DNA of 14,433 bases from an uncultured Oscillibacter sp. (GCA_902476875.1 CABSFC010000068.1:1-14433), one strand, 5' to 3'. Shown: positions 1-6,830, numbered from the stretch's first letter. Notes: generated by a model from the letters alone, not told the origin. Numbers and translations are program-made.

Positions 1-157
1 CCTGCTTGGCGCACTTGTACTCAAAGTTCTCGCTGAGGTCGCCGAAGGCCCGGGCGGTCTGGACCTCCTCGATCAGCTGGGGCCGCAGGACCCGCACCCG
101 GTGATCGATCTCCTCCCGCATCTTTTTGATGTCGACCTCCGTCAGTTCATCATACAT
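1..157 (-). CDS. GreA/GreB-family transcript cleavage factor, N-terminal part (runs off left edge)
   Basis: The first 52 codons are visible. They encode the N-terminal coiled-coil of a Gre factor, which inserts into the RNA polymerase secondary channel and stimulates cleavage of backtracked transcripts. The diagnostic piece is TARAFGDLSENFEYK (residues 34-48). D40 and E43 fall where the acidic tip residues of E. coli GreA lie (D41, E44 in GDLKEN). The C-terminal FKBP-like domain is off the window, so GreA proper cannot be told from the extra Gre paralogues common in Clostridia. The ATG at 157 is set by GGAGG at 165-169 with a 7-nt spacer. A very good sigma-A promoter lies upstream at 219-247. 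The gene is divergent from the DUF2935 gene. Confidence 0.85.
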   Translation of the reverse strand, partial: MYDELTEVDIKKMREEIDHRVRVLRPQLIEEVQTARAFGDLSENFEYKCAKQ

Positions 158-178
158 AACAGCACCTCCGTCAGCTCA

Positions 179-200
179 CCCGGGCACGCAGCGGCCCGGG
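179..200 (-). other. Hairpin in the 5' leader of the Gre-family gene
   Basis: A 7-bp perfect stem (CCCGGGC at 179-185 with GCCCGGG at 194-200) and an 8-nt loop lie between the predicted transcription start and the ribosome site. There is no U-tract on the minus strand after it, so it is not an obvious attenuator. It could affect leader stability or be incidental in GC-rich DNA. Confidence 0.35.
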
Positions 201-218
201 CGGATTGTTCTTTTCAGC

Positions 219-247
219 ATCATAGTACGCCAAAGCCGCCTTGTCAA
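219..247 (-). promoter_or_regulatory. Sigma-A promoter of the Gre-family gene
   Basis: On the minus strand there is a perfect -35 TTGACA (247-242), a 17-nt spacer, and -10 TATGAT (224-219). Transcription should start near 212, giving a 5' leader of about 55 nt that carries the hairpin at 179-200 and the GGAGG site at 165-169. This is seen directly in sequence; activity is inferred. Confidence 0.8.
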
Positions 248-321
248 GAAACGCCCGCACGATGGGAAACGCGGGCGCATATACTGGTCCTGACCACACA
301 ATAAGGGGGGAACGGGGTTTG

Positions 322-1215
322 ATGGATATGGAGAGGTACGTGGTTTTATCCCTGGAGCTGCATCTGTTTTTCGCCCGCATCATGAAGGAGCACGCCCTGT
401 TCCTGGAGGCGGGCTTCACTCCCGCGAATCAGGATTTTGCCAGGGAGGCGGAGTTTTATAAGCGGGGCTTTGAAGCGCTGCTGCGGCGCGCCGTCGTTTT
501 GAGCAACGGCGTGGTGAGCGGGCAGGCGCTGGCCTCTGGCGAGATCGTGACGGAATTTACCGCCGACGCGGAGCGAAAGACCCAGTGCTTCACCGGCATC
601 GGCATTGACCGGGAGATCACCCGGATGGAGTCCATGCTGCGTTGCGGCAGTCCGGCCCGGGTCCACCCCGCGCTGTGCCGCCAGGTGAGGCAGCTGAACC
701 GGACGGCGCTGCGCCTGCTGCGGAGCCTCATCGGCTTCAAGGAGCGGGTGCTGAGCGGGATGCTCCACTGCCGCATGTTCACGATGAACTACCCGCTGCT
801 GATCGAGCACATCATCCGGGAGGCGAAGCTCTACCAGACCTTCCTCCGCGGCGCGGAGCGGGACGGCTGCCTGGACGAACAGACCATGCGGGAGACGGAG
901 ACCTTCTGGAACCAGATCATGATGGAGCACGCGCTGTTCATCCGGGGGCTGCTGGACCCCGCCGAGGACGAACTGGTGGAGACCTCCAACCGCTTTGCCC
1001 GGGAGTACGGGGCCCTGCTGGACCGGGCCAGAGCCGCCTGCGACGCGTCGTCGCTCCACCGGGAATCCCTGAACGAGACGCTGCGGTTCCGGGACTTCAA
1101 GACCGCCGGGGTCAAGGGCATCGAGGGCTGCGAGATCCGGTCCGTCATCCTGCCGCTTCTGGCGGACCACGTCCTGCGGGAGGCCAACCACTATATCCGC
1201 CTGCTGAACGCGTGA
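322..1215 (+). CDS. DUF2935 family protein (all-helical, His/Glu-rich repeats)
   Basis: This is a 297-aa protein resembling the DUF2935 family of Bacillus and Clostridium, whose function is not established. It has a repeated helical pattern. RIMKEHALFLEAGF (residues 19-32) is echoed by QIMMEHALFIRGLL (198-211), and LLIEHIIREAKLY (159-171) by LLADHVLREANHY (279-291). Histidines 24, 163, 203 and 283, each with nearby Glu, are spaced as in a duplicated four-helix metal-binding bundle; that a metal is bound is inference. No signal peptide or membrane segment is seen. The start at 322 follows AAGGGGGG (303-310). A TTG at 241 in the same frame has no ribosome site and overlaps the opposing promoter, so I rejected it. 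The gene is monocistronic, and a strong hairpin follows the stop. Confidence 0.8.
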   Translation: MDMERYVVLSLELHLFFARIMKEHALFLEAGFTPANQDFAREAEFYKRGFEALLRRAVVLSNGVVSGQALASGEIVTEFTADAERKTQCFTGIGIDREITRMESMLRCGSPARVHPALCRQVRQLNRTALRLLRSLIGFKERVLSGMLHCRMFTMNYPLLIEHIIREAKLYQTFLRGAERDGCLDEQTMRETETFWNQIMMEHALFIRGLLDPAEDELVETSNRFAREYGALLDRARAACDASSLHRESLNETLRFRDFKTAGVKGIEGCEIRSVILPLLADHVLREANHYIRLLNA

Positions 1216-1232
1216 GCCTCCGGCCACGGCGG

Positions 1233-1267
1233 GACCCCCTCCGAAATCCGCGATTTCGGAGGGGGTC
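1233..1267. terminator. 16-bp perfect hairpin between convergent genes
   Basis: The arms are 1233-1248 and 1252-1267, perfectly complementary over 16 bp, with a 3-nt loop (CGC). It lies 17 nt after the DUF2935 stop and 22 nt before the 3' end of the opposing reductase gene. It is therefore placed to end transcription from both sides. Neither strand has a U-tract after the stem (TTCGCTG on plus, GC-rich on minus), so it is not a textbook intrinsic terminator. It may act by roadblock or by protecting 3' ends. Confidence 0.6.
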
Positions 1268-1289
1268 TTCGCTGCGCCATATGCATGTT

Positions 1290-1763
1290 TCAGTGCCGAG
1301 GGGCCTCCGGCTGATGCCAGACTTCCCTTTCCAGAATCCGCGCGAACGCCTCCAGCCCTGCCTGGTCCTCCTCGGTGAACCGCCCGGCCAGAGGGCTGTC
1401 GATGTCCAGCACGCCGACCACCTGGCCGCCCGCGTGGATGGGGACGACGATCTCGGATTTGGACGCGCAGTCGCAGGCGATGTGCCCGGGGAACCGGTGG
1501 ACGTCCCGGACAAGCTGCGTCCGGTCCTCCGCCACCGCCGTGCCACAGACGCCCCGCCCCACCGGAATCTCGATGCAGGCGGGCTTACCCTGGAACGGCC
1601 CCAGCACCAGCGCGCCGCCCTCCATCAGATAGAATCCCGCCCAGTTCAGGCCGTCCAGCGAGTGGTAGAGCAGCGCCGCCGCGTTGGCGAGACTGGCGGT
1701 TTTGTAGGGCACATTGTGGACCAGCGCCGCCATCTGCTGGTTCAGAAGTTCATAGTCTGTCAT
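1290..1763 (-). CDS. msrC: Free methionine-(R)-sulfoxide reductase (GAF-domain fRMsr)
   Basis: This is a single GAF-domain enzyme of about 157 aa that reduces free L-methionine-(R)-sulfoxide to methionine in the cytosol using thioredoxin-type reductant. The family signature is clear. Cysteines lie in KPACIEIPVG, GRGVCGTAV and HIACDCASKSE, numbered 64, 74 and 98 if the first of two Met codons is counted. Their spacings of 10 and 24 residues are exactly those of E. coli fRMsr C84, C94 and C118. Two ATG codons are adjacent (1766 and 1763). The one at 1763 gives the better 6-nt spacer to GGGAGG (1770-1775) and forms a TGATG coupling with the stop of the upstream 72-aa gene, so translation is probably coupled. 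It is the last gene of the four-gene operon. Confidence 0.9.
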   Translation of the reverse strand: MTDYELLNQQMAALVHNVPYKTASLANAAALLYHSLDGLNWAGFYLMEGGALVLGPFQGKPACIEIPVGRGVCGTAVAEDRTQLVRDVHRFPGHIACDCASKSEIVVPIHAGGQVVGVLDIDSPLAGRFTEEDQAGLEAFARILEREVWHQPEAPRH

Positions 1764-1981
1764 CATCTGCCTCCCGTGTTTTCAGTCGTCCGCTCCCCAT
1801 CGTCCCCCAGCGCCCGGTCGATCAGGTCCAGTGCGATTTGAAAGGCCCGGATGCGGCGGACCGTCAGCGTGTGCTGGGACTTCCCCGGCTCCAGCTTCCC
1901 CAGCGCCTTTTCACACTTGCTCATGGTGGAGGCGATGGCCCGCCTGGCCTCCAAAAGCTCTTCCCTGGTGTAAGTCTCCAT
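1763..1981 (-). CDS. Small conserved-looking protein of unknown function (72 aa)
   Basis: A charged, mostly helical 72-aa protein begins METYTREELLEARRAIAS and contains a core SKCEKALGKLEPGKSQHTL followed by an amphipathic helix RRIRAFQIALDLIDRAL. The start at 1981 is supported by CGGAGGA (1985-1991). The stop codon overlaps the start of the downstream reductase gene, and only 11 nt separate it from the DUF5655 gene upstream, so it sits inside an operon. It resembles short unnamed proteins found beside DUF5655 genes in Clostridia, but I recognise no domain. The frame is open further upstream to 2185, but that part overlaps the neighbour and is not the real N-terminus. Confidence 0.65.
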   Translation of the reverse strand: METYTREELLEARRAIASTMSKCEKALGKLEPGKSQHTLTVRRIRAFQIALDLIDRALGDDGERTTENTGGR

Positions 1982-1992
1982 CTCTTCCTCCG

Positions 1993-2388
1993 TCAGCGCT
2001 TGCTCTCGGAAAACGCATGGGCCTCCCGCAGCCACGCCAGCAGCTCGCCGTCGATCTGCCCCGCGTCGGACACCGGCACATGGTGGGTCCAGCGGCCAGG
2101 ATACGGCTCCGTGGCCACCGCCACCCGGGGCGACTCCAGCCGGCGGGAGAGCCCGATGGTCACCAGGACGCAGCGCTCCGGCCACCCCCTCCGCCTGCGC
2201 GCCGGCAGCGACGCGCAGGCAAACAGACGCCTGCCGTAAAAGCTGATCTGGCTCTTCTGCACCCTGACGGACGCGTCGGGGAACGCCGCGTCCATGCGCC
2301 GGAACAGCGCCTCGTACAGCGCCAGCTCCAGCGGCCTGCCGTCAAAGAAAAACAGAACGTCGGACGCATAGTGCTCCGGTGTTTTCAT
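1993..2388 (-). CDS. DUF5655 domain protein
   Basis: This is a 131-aa soluble protein. Recognisable family stretches are VRVQKSQISFYGRRLFACAS, then LVTIGLSRRLESPRVAVATE, then PYPGRWTHHVPVSDAGQIDG and a C-terminal helix LLAWLREAHAFS. These match my memory of DUF5655, a small alpha/beta domain without assigned function. The insert PARRRRGWPERC is basic. The start at 2388 is preceded by AAAGGGGAG with an 8-nt spacer; the frame is open to 2547 but there it overlaps capA. It is second in the operon, 53 nt after capA and 11 nt before the 72-aa gene. Confidence 0.72.
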   Translation of the reverse strand: MKTPEHYASDVLFFFDGRPLELALYEALFRRMDAAFPDASVRVQKSQISFYGRRLFACASLPARRRRGWPERCVLVTIGLSRRLESPRVAVATEPYPGRWTHHVPVSDAGQIDGELLAWLREAHAFSESKR

Positions 2389-2441
2389 GCCGTCTCTCCC
2401 CTTTTCTCGCGATCTCCATTCCATCTTTGAAAAGCCCGCTG

Positions 2442-3662
2442 TCAGGGCGTCTGCCCGCTCTCCGCCCTCGCCGCCTCCGCCGCTTTCGCGGCGGAGGCCT
2501 CCTCGGCGGTGGTGGTGTTCCAGGGCGACGCCAGCTTGCTCAGGCACCGCCGGTAGTCCTCCGTCCCCTCCTCATAGGGCGTGGGGCGGTAATCGTTGGT
2601 GTTGGCCACGCTGCTGACACGGCACGGCACATACGCCATCTCCCAGACGACGCCGTCCTCCCCCACGTCCGCCACGATCTGGGCGATCACCGTGTCCTTG
2701 TCGCCGGGATTTCGGTTGCCGCCGAAGCAGAAGTTGCCCAGGCTGTACAAAATCACGCCGCCCCGGTATTCCTCCACCGGCTGCAAAACGTGGGGGTGTG
2801 TCCCCGCCACAACGTCCGCGCCGCCGCTGATGGCCGCGTGGGCCAGATAGGTCTGCCGCGCCGTGGGCACGTAGATCTTCTCCGCCCCCGCATGCATACA
2901 GGTGATCACGATGTCCGCGCCGTCCTCCCGCAGGGCGGCCGCGCCCTTTTTCATCTGCTCCGTGGAGCCGTTGAAGGGCAGCACATACACGCCCACCCGC
3001 AGCGTCGTGCCGTCGTCATGCCGCAGGTCGAAGCACACGCCCTGATTCCCCTGGATGCCGGTCACGTCCACATCCTCCAGCGCCGCCATGGTGTCCGCCA
3101 CGCCGGCGCTGCCGAAATCGCTGGTGTGGTTGTTGGCCATGGACACGCACTCCACGCCGCCCAGCACCAGGGACCCGGCGTACTTCTTCCGTCCGCAGAA
3201 GGCGTACTCCGACGCGGACTCCAGCCGCCGGTCTGAAAAGCTGCACTCCAGATTCGCAAGCGTCAGATCGTCCGCCGTCAGGATGTCCGCCACGTTGGAA
3301 AACGGATAGGCCAGGTCGTCCCCCACCACGCTTTCAAAATGGTTCGTATAGTGGCTGGAGGACAGCGTGCAGTCCCCCAGCAGGGAGATCACGAACCGGC
3401 TCTGCGCCACCGGCTCCTCCGCGCGCTCCGCCGGGGCCGCCGCGCCGCTCTCCGGCTCCGGTGCGAAGTGCTCCGGCCCGGAGCCCTCCGGCCCGTTTTC
3501 AGCGGGGGCGGTCAGGTTCTCCGGCGCCGCGGCCATCTTCCGGCCAAGGTCAACAGGGCGCAGGACGATCAGGCCGGCCGCCAGCGCCATGACCAGCGCC
3601 AGCACAACGCTCAGGATCAGCAGCGGATTGTGCTTCCGCCGCAGCTCACGTTTTCCCCGCAC
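2442..3662 (-). CDS. CapA/PgsA-family metallophosphatase-like protein, membrane anchored
   Basis: This is a 406-aa protein with a short basic N-terminus, one membrane segment (about residues 13-35), and a Pro/Glu/Ala-rich linker to about residue 88. A CapA-family domain (PF09587 type, calcineurin-like fold) follows. Family motifs are visible: LLGD (94-97), ANLE (136-139), SMANNH (174-179), MHAGAE (256-261), AGTHPHVLQ (286-294) and YSLGNF (306-311). The family is named for poly-gamma-glutamate capsule synthesis, but most Clostridial members have no proven substrate. There are no capBC genes here, so a capsule role is not supported. The domain should face outward. The tail (387-406) is Ala/Glu-rich and low complexity. 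GTG start at 3662 has GGAGG at 3671-3675. It is the first gene of the four-gene minus-strand operon. Confidence 0.88.
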   Translation of the reverse strand: MRGKRELRRKHNPLLILSVVLALVMALAAGLIVLRPVDLGRKMAAAPENLTAPAENGPEGSGPEHFAPEPESGAAAPAERAEEPVAQSRFVISLLGDCTLSSSHYTNHFESVVGDDLAYPFSNVADILTADDLTLANLECSFSDRRLESASEYAFCGRKKYAGSLVLGGVECVSMANNHTSDFGSAGVADTMAALEDVDVTGIQGNQGVCFDLRHDDGTTLRVGVYVLPFNGSTEQMKKGAAALREDGADIVITCMHAGAEKIYVPTARQTYLAHAAISGGADVVAGTHPHVLQPVEEYRGGVILYSLGNFCFGGNRNPGDKDTVIAQIVADVGEDGVVWEMAYVPCRVSSVANTNDYRPTPYEEGTEDYRRCLSKLASPWNTTTAEEASAAKAAEAARAESGQTP

Positions 3663-3686
3663 AGCCGTCCCTCCTTCTTTTTCGCT

Positions 3687-3695
3687 ATTCTATCA
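3687..3695 (-). promoter_or_regulatory. Extended -10 promoter for the capA operon
   Basis: On the minus strand TGATAGAAT is a TGn-extended -10 (TAGAAT at 3692-3687), about 25 nt before the GTG start. At 17 nt upstream the hexamer is TGGCGC, a poor -35, as expected if the extended -10 carries the promoter. The leader would be about 18 nt. Confidence 0.4.
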
Positions 3696-3701
3696 CAGTT
3701 T

Positions 3702-3734
3702 CCGCCGCCGCGCCAGACAGCGGCGGGATTTTTT
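3702..3734 (+). terminator. Terminator-like hairpin with T6, plus strand
   Basis: A 7-bp GC stem (CCGCCGC at 3702-3708 with GCGGCGG at 3720-3726) with an 11-nt loop is followed by GA and six T. It is oriented to stop plus-strand transcription, yet no plus-strand gene lies upstream because capA is on the other strand. It may guard the capA promoter region against antisense reads or be a leftover of an older arrangement. Confidence 0.45.
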
Positions 3735-3780
3735 CGGAAACCGCCCTGTGCCGTCCTCCCTTTACAGGACGGCGTTTCCG
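3735..3780. repeat. Two-tier inverted repeat between capA and the TlpA-like remnant
   Basis: Outer arms CGGAAAC (3735-3741) and GTTTCCG (3774-3780) enclose inner arms GCCGTCCT (3750-3757) and AGGACGGC (3766-3773). There is an 8-nt one-sided bulge and an 8-nt loop. The arms are perfect. The minus-strand copy is followed by A-rich sequence and the plus-strand copy by GCATAAAATC, so it is not a terminator. It could be a structured leader or an operator. Confidence 0.4.
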
Positions 3781-3878
3781 GCATAAAATCTCTGTTGACA
3801 AAACGTCAGCTTCTCCACGCAAAAATCCGGCCCCGGATATGCGAAGCTGTTCACAGCAAAACAAAAAGAGTTTTGATC

Positions 3879-4471
3879 ATGAAGAGCCAAAAAATCCTTG
3901 CGGCCCTCCTGGCCGGGTGCTCCTCCGCGCAGCCGGAGTCCCCGTCCGCCGACGGCTCCGACGCGAGCCAGCAGCTGCCGGAGGACACCGGCGAGACGCC
4001 GCGGAGCGAATTCGTCGGATCCTCTCTGGGCGTGTTCACCACCCAGGATATCAACGGAAATGAATACACGCGGGACTTGTTCGCGGACTATGACCTTACG
4101 CTGGTCAACATCTTCGCCACCTGGCGCTCCCCCTGCGTGACGGAGATGCCCGAACCGGAGGCGCTGTGCCAGCAGATGGAGGAGCAGGGCGTACAGGCGG
4201 TGGGCTTTGTCCTGGATGTGCGCGGCGAAGAGGGCGAGATTGCCCAGGAGGACCTGGAGCGGGCCCGGGAGCTGGTGGAGCGGACCGGCGTCACCTATCC
4301 CGTCCTGCCGCCTGACACCACCGGCCTGAACGGCCGCCTGACCGGGATCGAGGCCATCCTGGAGACCTTCTTTGTGGACCGGGACGGCAATCCTACGTTG
4401 GCAACGGCAGCCTGGGGGACTGGCTGGAGGTCGTTGAGCAGGATCTGGCCGCCCTGGAGGGCGACGCGTGA
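3879..4471 (+). pseudogene. TlpA/ResA-like thiol-disulfide lipoprotein, degraded
   Basis: The reading frame encodes a lipoprotein (lipobox LLAGC, Cys14) followed by a TlpA-type thioredoxin fold: DLTLVNIFATWRSPCVTEMP (residues 72-91), then VQAVGFVLDV and LETFFVDRDGN. Such proteins reduce or relay disulfides outside the membrane. Three lesions are visible. The WCxxC motif reads W-R-S-P-C, with the first catalytic Cys (codon 83, CGC at 4125-4127) one transition away from TGC. The signal peptide has only about eight hydrophobic residues. The frame breaks after GN (codon 171): the expected C-terminus, YVGNGSLGDWLEVVEQDLAA, continues in another frame from 4394 to a stop at 4469-4471. The ATG at 3879 has only a weak ribosome site. 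The gene is followed with TGATG overlap by a CD1871A-like gene, the arrangement of an electron-relay operon. Confidence 0.8.
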
Positions 4472-4593
4472 TGCGGTGGCTGATTTCCTCCCGCCGGGCC
4501 GGCGTGGCCGCGACCGCTCTGGGCGCGGCGATGATGGCCTGCGGCATCTGGCACGGCGAGCTGGCGATCGTCTTTACAAAGAAGGCGCGGCTC
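4471..4593 (+). pseudogene. CD1871A-like small membrane protein, cut before its CXXC tail
   Basis: It starts in a TGATG overlap with the TlpA-like gene. Residues 1-41 read as a short basic N-terminus, one membrane helix (GVAATALGAAMMACGIW) and HGELAIVFTKKARL. From memory this matches the CD1871A family of roughly 45-50 residues, which ends in a CLECIG-type motif and sits beside TlpA-like and 4Fe-4S genes. Here the sequence changes after the codon at 4591-4593. The frame runs on through unrelated DNA, antisense to the oxidase remnant, to a stop at 4779, so the CXXC is missing. The break coincides with the stop codon of the opposing multicopper oxidase frame (4592-4594). Confidence 0.6.
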
Positions 4594-6210
4594 ACGTTTC
4601 ACGCCGCTGTCTCTCCCACCACCGCCGCACGTTCCGGCAGGCGTTCTCGCACTGATACCGGATGCTGCGGCGCAGAAGGCGCGGGAGGCCCCACATGCCG
4701 GACTCCACATCCCACCGCGGGGAACCGGAGCGGTACAGGTAGTCGACTGGGCATTTCACGGGCTCCGGCTCGACGTTGAACACATTGCCCACGCTGATTG
4801 CTCCCTGGACGGGGATTCCCCGGGTGAAGGGGGCCTCCGGCTGGGCCCGCCAGCGGTGGCCGTGAAGGGCAAAGCTGATATTCCTCGGCTTATCCGCCGG
4901 CATCAGCAGGCGGATGATCACCCGCTCTCCAGCATACGTCTGGAAGAGCGGCGTAGCCGGGTCGCCGTGGACCTTGGAGTCGAAGACCTTCTCAATCAGC
5001 GGAACCCGTTTCAGGCGGTTGAAGAACTGCTCCGAGCGGTAGTTGCAGCTCTTTTCCCCGGTGTCCTCGTGGTCGGGCGCGTCGTGGCCCCCCTCTTCGG
5101 CGCCCTGTTCCGTCGTCTTGATCAGATTTCCGTCTCTGTCCAGAAGCCGGATGCCGTTGTGGGCAAACAGGACGAATTCCCGGAAGGTCTCCGTTCCCGG
5201 CGCGGTGATAACGGCCTCCTCCTTGTAATTCTCGTCCATGGGACAGATGCCGCTGTAATACTTTGCTTTCAGCGGTTCCACGATCACGGCGCCGAACAGC
5301 CCGTGATGCCGGTGGTTCCGCAGGTCGCCGAAGGAGGTCAGCAGACAGGCCCCGTATTCCCGGTCCGTGTGCCAGAGATATTCGACACATTCCCCCGGTC
5401 CGACGGTCTGCTCCATAGCCCACGTGACGCCGGAGGATGCCACCGGGTCGAACTTCAAAAACCGGGGACTGAGAGACACCCGGTCGCCGGGGACATGGGG
5501 AAAGGCCACTGGCACGGAGGGGTAATCATGGAATTGGATGGGGACCTTGGGGTCAAACAGGTTGTGCCGTGTGACCTCGATCCAGTCTCCCGCGTTGGCC
5601 CGAAGGATGAGGGGGACCGGCTTTCTGCAGCCGCGCAGCACGTCCCGGGCCTGTTCCAGGGGGACGAACAGCAGCCCCTCCGGGTCGTGGTCACCGAAGC
5701 GGTTGTAAACCGGGGCTTTCTGAATGGCGGCGATCTCAAATTTGCGGACCACCGCGCTGGCCGGCGGCGCCTTGGGCGCGGCGATGGGCCGGATGCCGCA
5801 CGGCGGCAGGAGGTCCTTTTGTGGCGTGGCATGGGCCCGGATAATTCCCCACAGGCCCAGCCACAGATCGTCGATGCCCCCGGAGTAATACAGGTAATCC
5901 CCCGCCGCGTAGGGCTCGTCGATGTGAAGGTTGAACACCTCGGAGATGCCGATGGTCTGGGCCTGCGCCAGGGGCGAGACCGGGTCGCCGTATACGAAGG
6001 AACTGAAAATGTGAGCGGGATCGTTTTTGAGCTTTAGCTGCTCCGGCATGGAGTCGCAGCGGTAGTTGATGCCCATGACGCCGGGGTCGTCGTCGGAGAC
6101 GGGGTATTCCGGGGGGCAGCGGGTCGCCCTTCCGGTCGAACAGCAGGGCGAAATCATGGAGGAACAGCGCGAATTCCCGGAAAGACTTCAGAAAAAGCCG
6201 AATTCGGCTT
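4592..6210 (-). pseudogene. Multicopper oxidase, C-terminal fragment with frameshift and internal gap
   Basis: The main frame (6125 to 4592) encodes cupredoxin-type sequence: VEYLWHTDREYGACLLTS and DLRNHRHHGLFGAVIVEP in the middle, SFALHGHRWRAQPEAP and DYLYRSGSPRWDVESGMWGL near the end. These are copper-ligand regions of long multicopper oxidases of the MnxG-like type, which oxidise metals or organics with O2. Upstream coding (FREFALFLHDFALLFDRKGD) is in a different frame, and the switch falls in a six-base G run (6111-6116). Coding ends at the palindrome 6193-6212, so the N-terminal half is lost. The first YGDP...GDYLYYSG...LWGIIR unit lacks the HGxxW strand that the second unit keeps. The C-terminus after GMWGL is probably junction sequence. 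It is not expected to be functional. Confidence 0.75.
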
Positions 6211-6212
6211 TT
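6193..6212. repeat. 20-bp perfect palindrome at a gene-fragment junction
   Basis: Each 10-base half (AAAAGCCGAA and TTCGGCTTTT) is the exact complement of the other, with no loop. It separates the multicopper oxidase fragment (minus strand) from the sigma-factor-like fragment (plus strand). As RNA it is a GC-cored hairpin flanked by A and T runs, so it could end transcription in either direction. It could equally be an old mobile-element end. Confidence 0.6.
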
Positions 6213-6219
6213 CCTCAAA

Positions 6220-6757
6220 TCCTTTTGTGCGTTCGTAGAGATAGACGGTGAACGGAAGGCCAAGTACAAGCGGCTCACGAATATGAAAATCACCGAAGCG
6301 CTCATCTCCAATCTCGCTGAGGACGGCATGCGTGGACCGATCCGTAAAAAGAGTGGAACGGAATGTGGAATTCGCCTCTCGCGTCTATCAAACTGCGCCT
6401 ACTTCCCTCGCATACGCAAAAGACCTCTGCGAGAACTATCGTTTTGCTTTGTCCAAGTATCGTCTCTGTATGAACGAGAAGCAGTATGCCGCCATCAGCC
6501 GAAATGACTTTGCCAAACTGAAAGAGGACATACAGTTTCTGGACAATGCGCTGAAGACGGTGCTGTAGGATCACCAAAAGTATTTCCAGGAGCGGTTCGT
6601 AAACGGTCTGTCCATCCGCGAATATGCAGAGGCGCATCAGATGAACCGCGGCAGCGTGGACTATCTACAAAAGAAACTTCTCATCGCGCTGGCGCAGCTA
6701 CTGAAAGAACGGGATGAAGCGGACGGGACTTGTCGTCTACAGCCAAAAACAACTTGA
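6220..6757 (+). pseudogene. Sigma-70 region 4-like HTH protein, interrupted
   Basis: Two frames combine. The first, about 6220-6330, encodes FVEIDGERKAKYKRLTNMKI. The second, from 6332, encodes a helical protein ending FLDNALKTVL at a TAG (6566-6568). Directly after that stop the same frame continues with HQKYFQERFVNGLSIREYAE, then AHQMNRGSVDYLQKKLLIAL, to a TGA at 6755-6757. The post-stop part is a region-4-like helix-turn-helix (SIREYAEAHQMNRGSVDYL) as found in small sigma-like regulators of phages and integrative elements. TAG is one change from CAG, and DNA on both sides keeps coding character, so this is a gene with a nonsense mutation plus a frameshift near 6325. The 5' boundary is approximate. 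A strong terminator follows 20 nt later. Confidence 0.55.
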
Positions 6758-6776
6758 TACACCTGCATAAGTACCA

Positions 6777-6807
6777 GAGCGTCTGCCGAATGGCAGGCGC
6801 TCTTTTT
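6777..6807 (+). terminator. Intrinsic terminator after the sigma-like gene
   Basis: An 11-bp stem (6777-6787 with 6792-6802, one G-U pair) has a 4-nt loop GAAT and is followed by TTTTT (6803-6807). This is a textbook intrinsic terminator on the plus strand. Confidence 0.85.
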
Positions 6808-6830
6808 CTGTCAATTTTATGTCAGTCTGC

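Noticed and set aside
241..321. TTG start at 241 for the DUF2935 gene
   Set aside because: It has no ribosome site, overlaps the -35 of the opposing promoter, and would add 27 residues without family similarity. ATG at 322 has a good site.
642..1841. Long plus-strand open frame over the DUF2935 gene and the reductase gene
   Set aside because: It is out of frame with DUF2935 and antisense to fRMsr. Its composition is Arg/Pro/Gly-rich as expected from GC-rich shadows, with no ribosome site or domain.
2379..3236. Plus-strand open frame antisense to capA
   Set aside because: Its His/Arg/Gly-rich translation is the mirror of capA codons, and capA has clear family motifs.
3762..4595. Minus-strand open frame antisense to the TlpA-like remnant
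   Set aside because: It is low-complexity Arg/Gly/Leu sequence without motifs, and the plus strand has the redoxin signature.
4856..6037. Plus-strand open frame of 393 codons antisense to the multicopper oxidase remnant
   Set aside because: The minus strand carries recognisable cupredoxin motifs. The plus frame shows none and has no convincing start.
3879..6210. A working redox system linking the TlpA-like protein, the CD1871A-like protein and the multicopper oxidase
   Set aside because: They are on opposite strands, each is damaged, and the CD1871A/oxidase boundary looks like a recombination junction rather than an operon.
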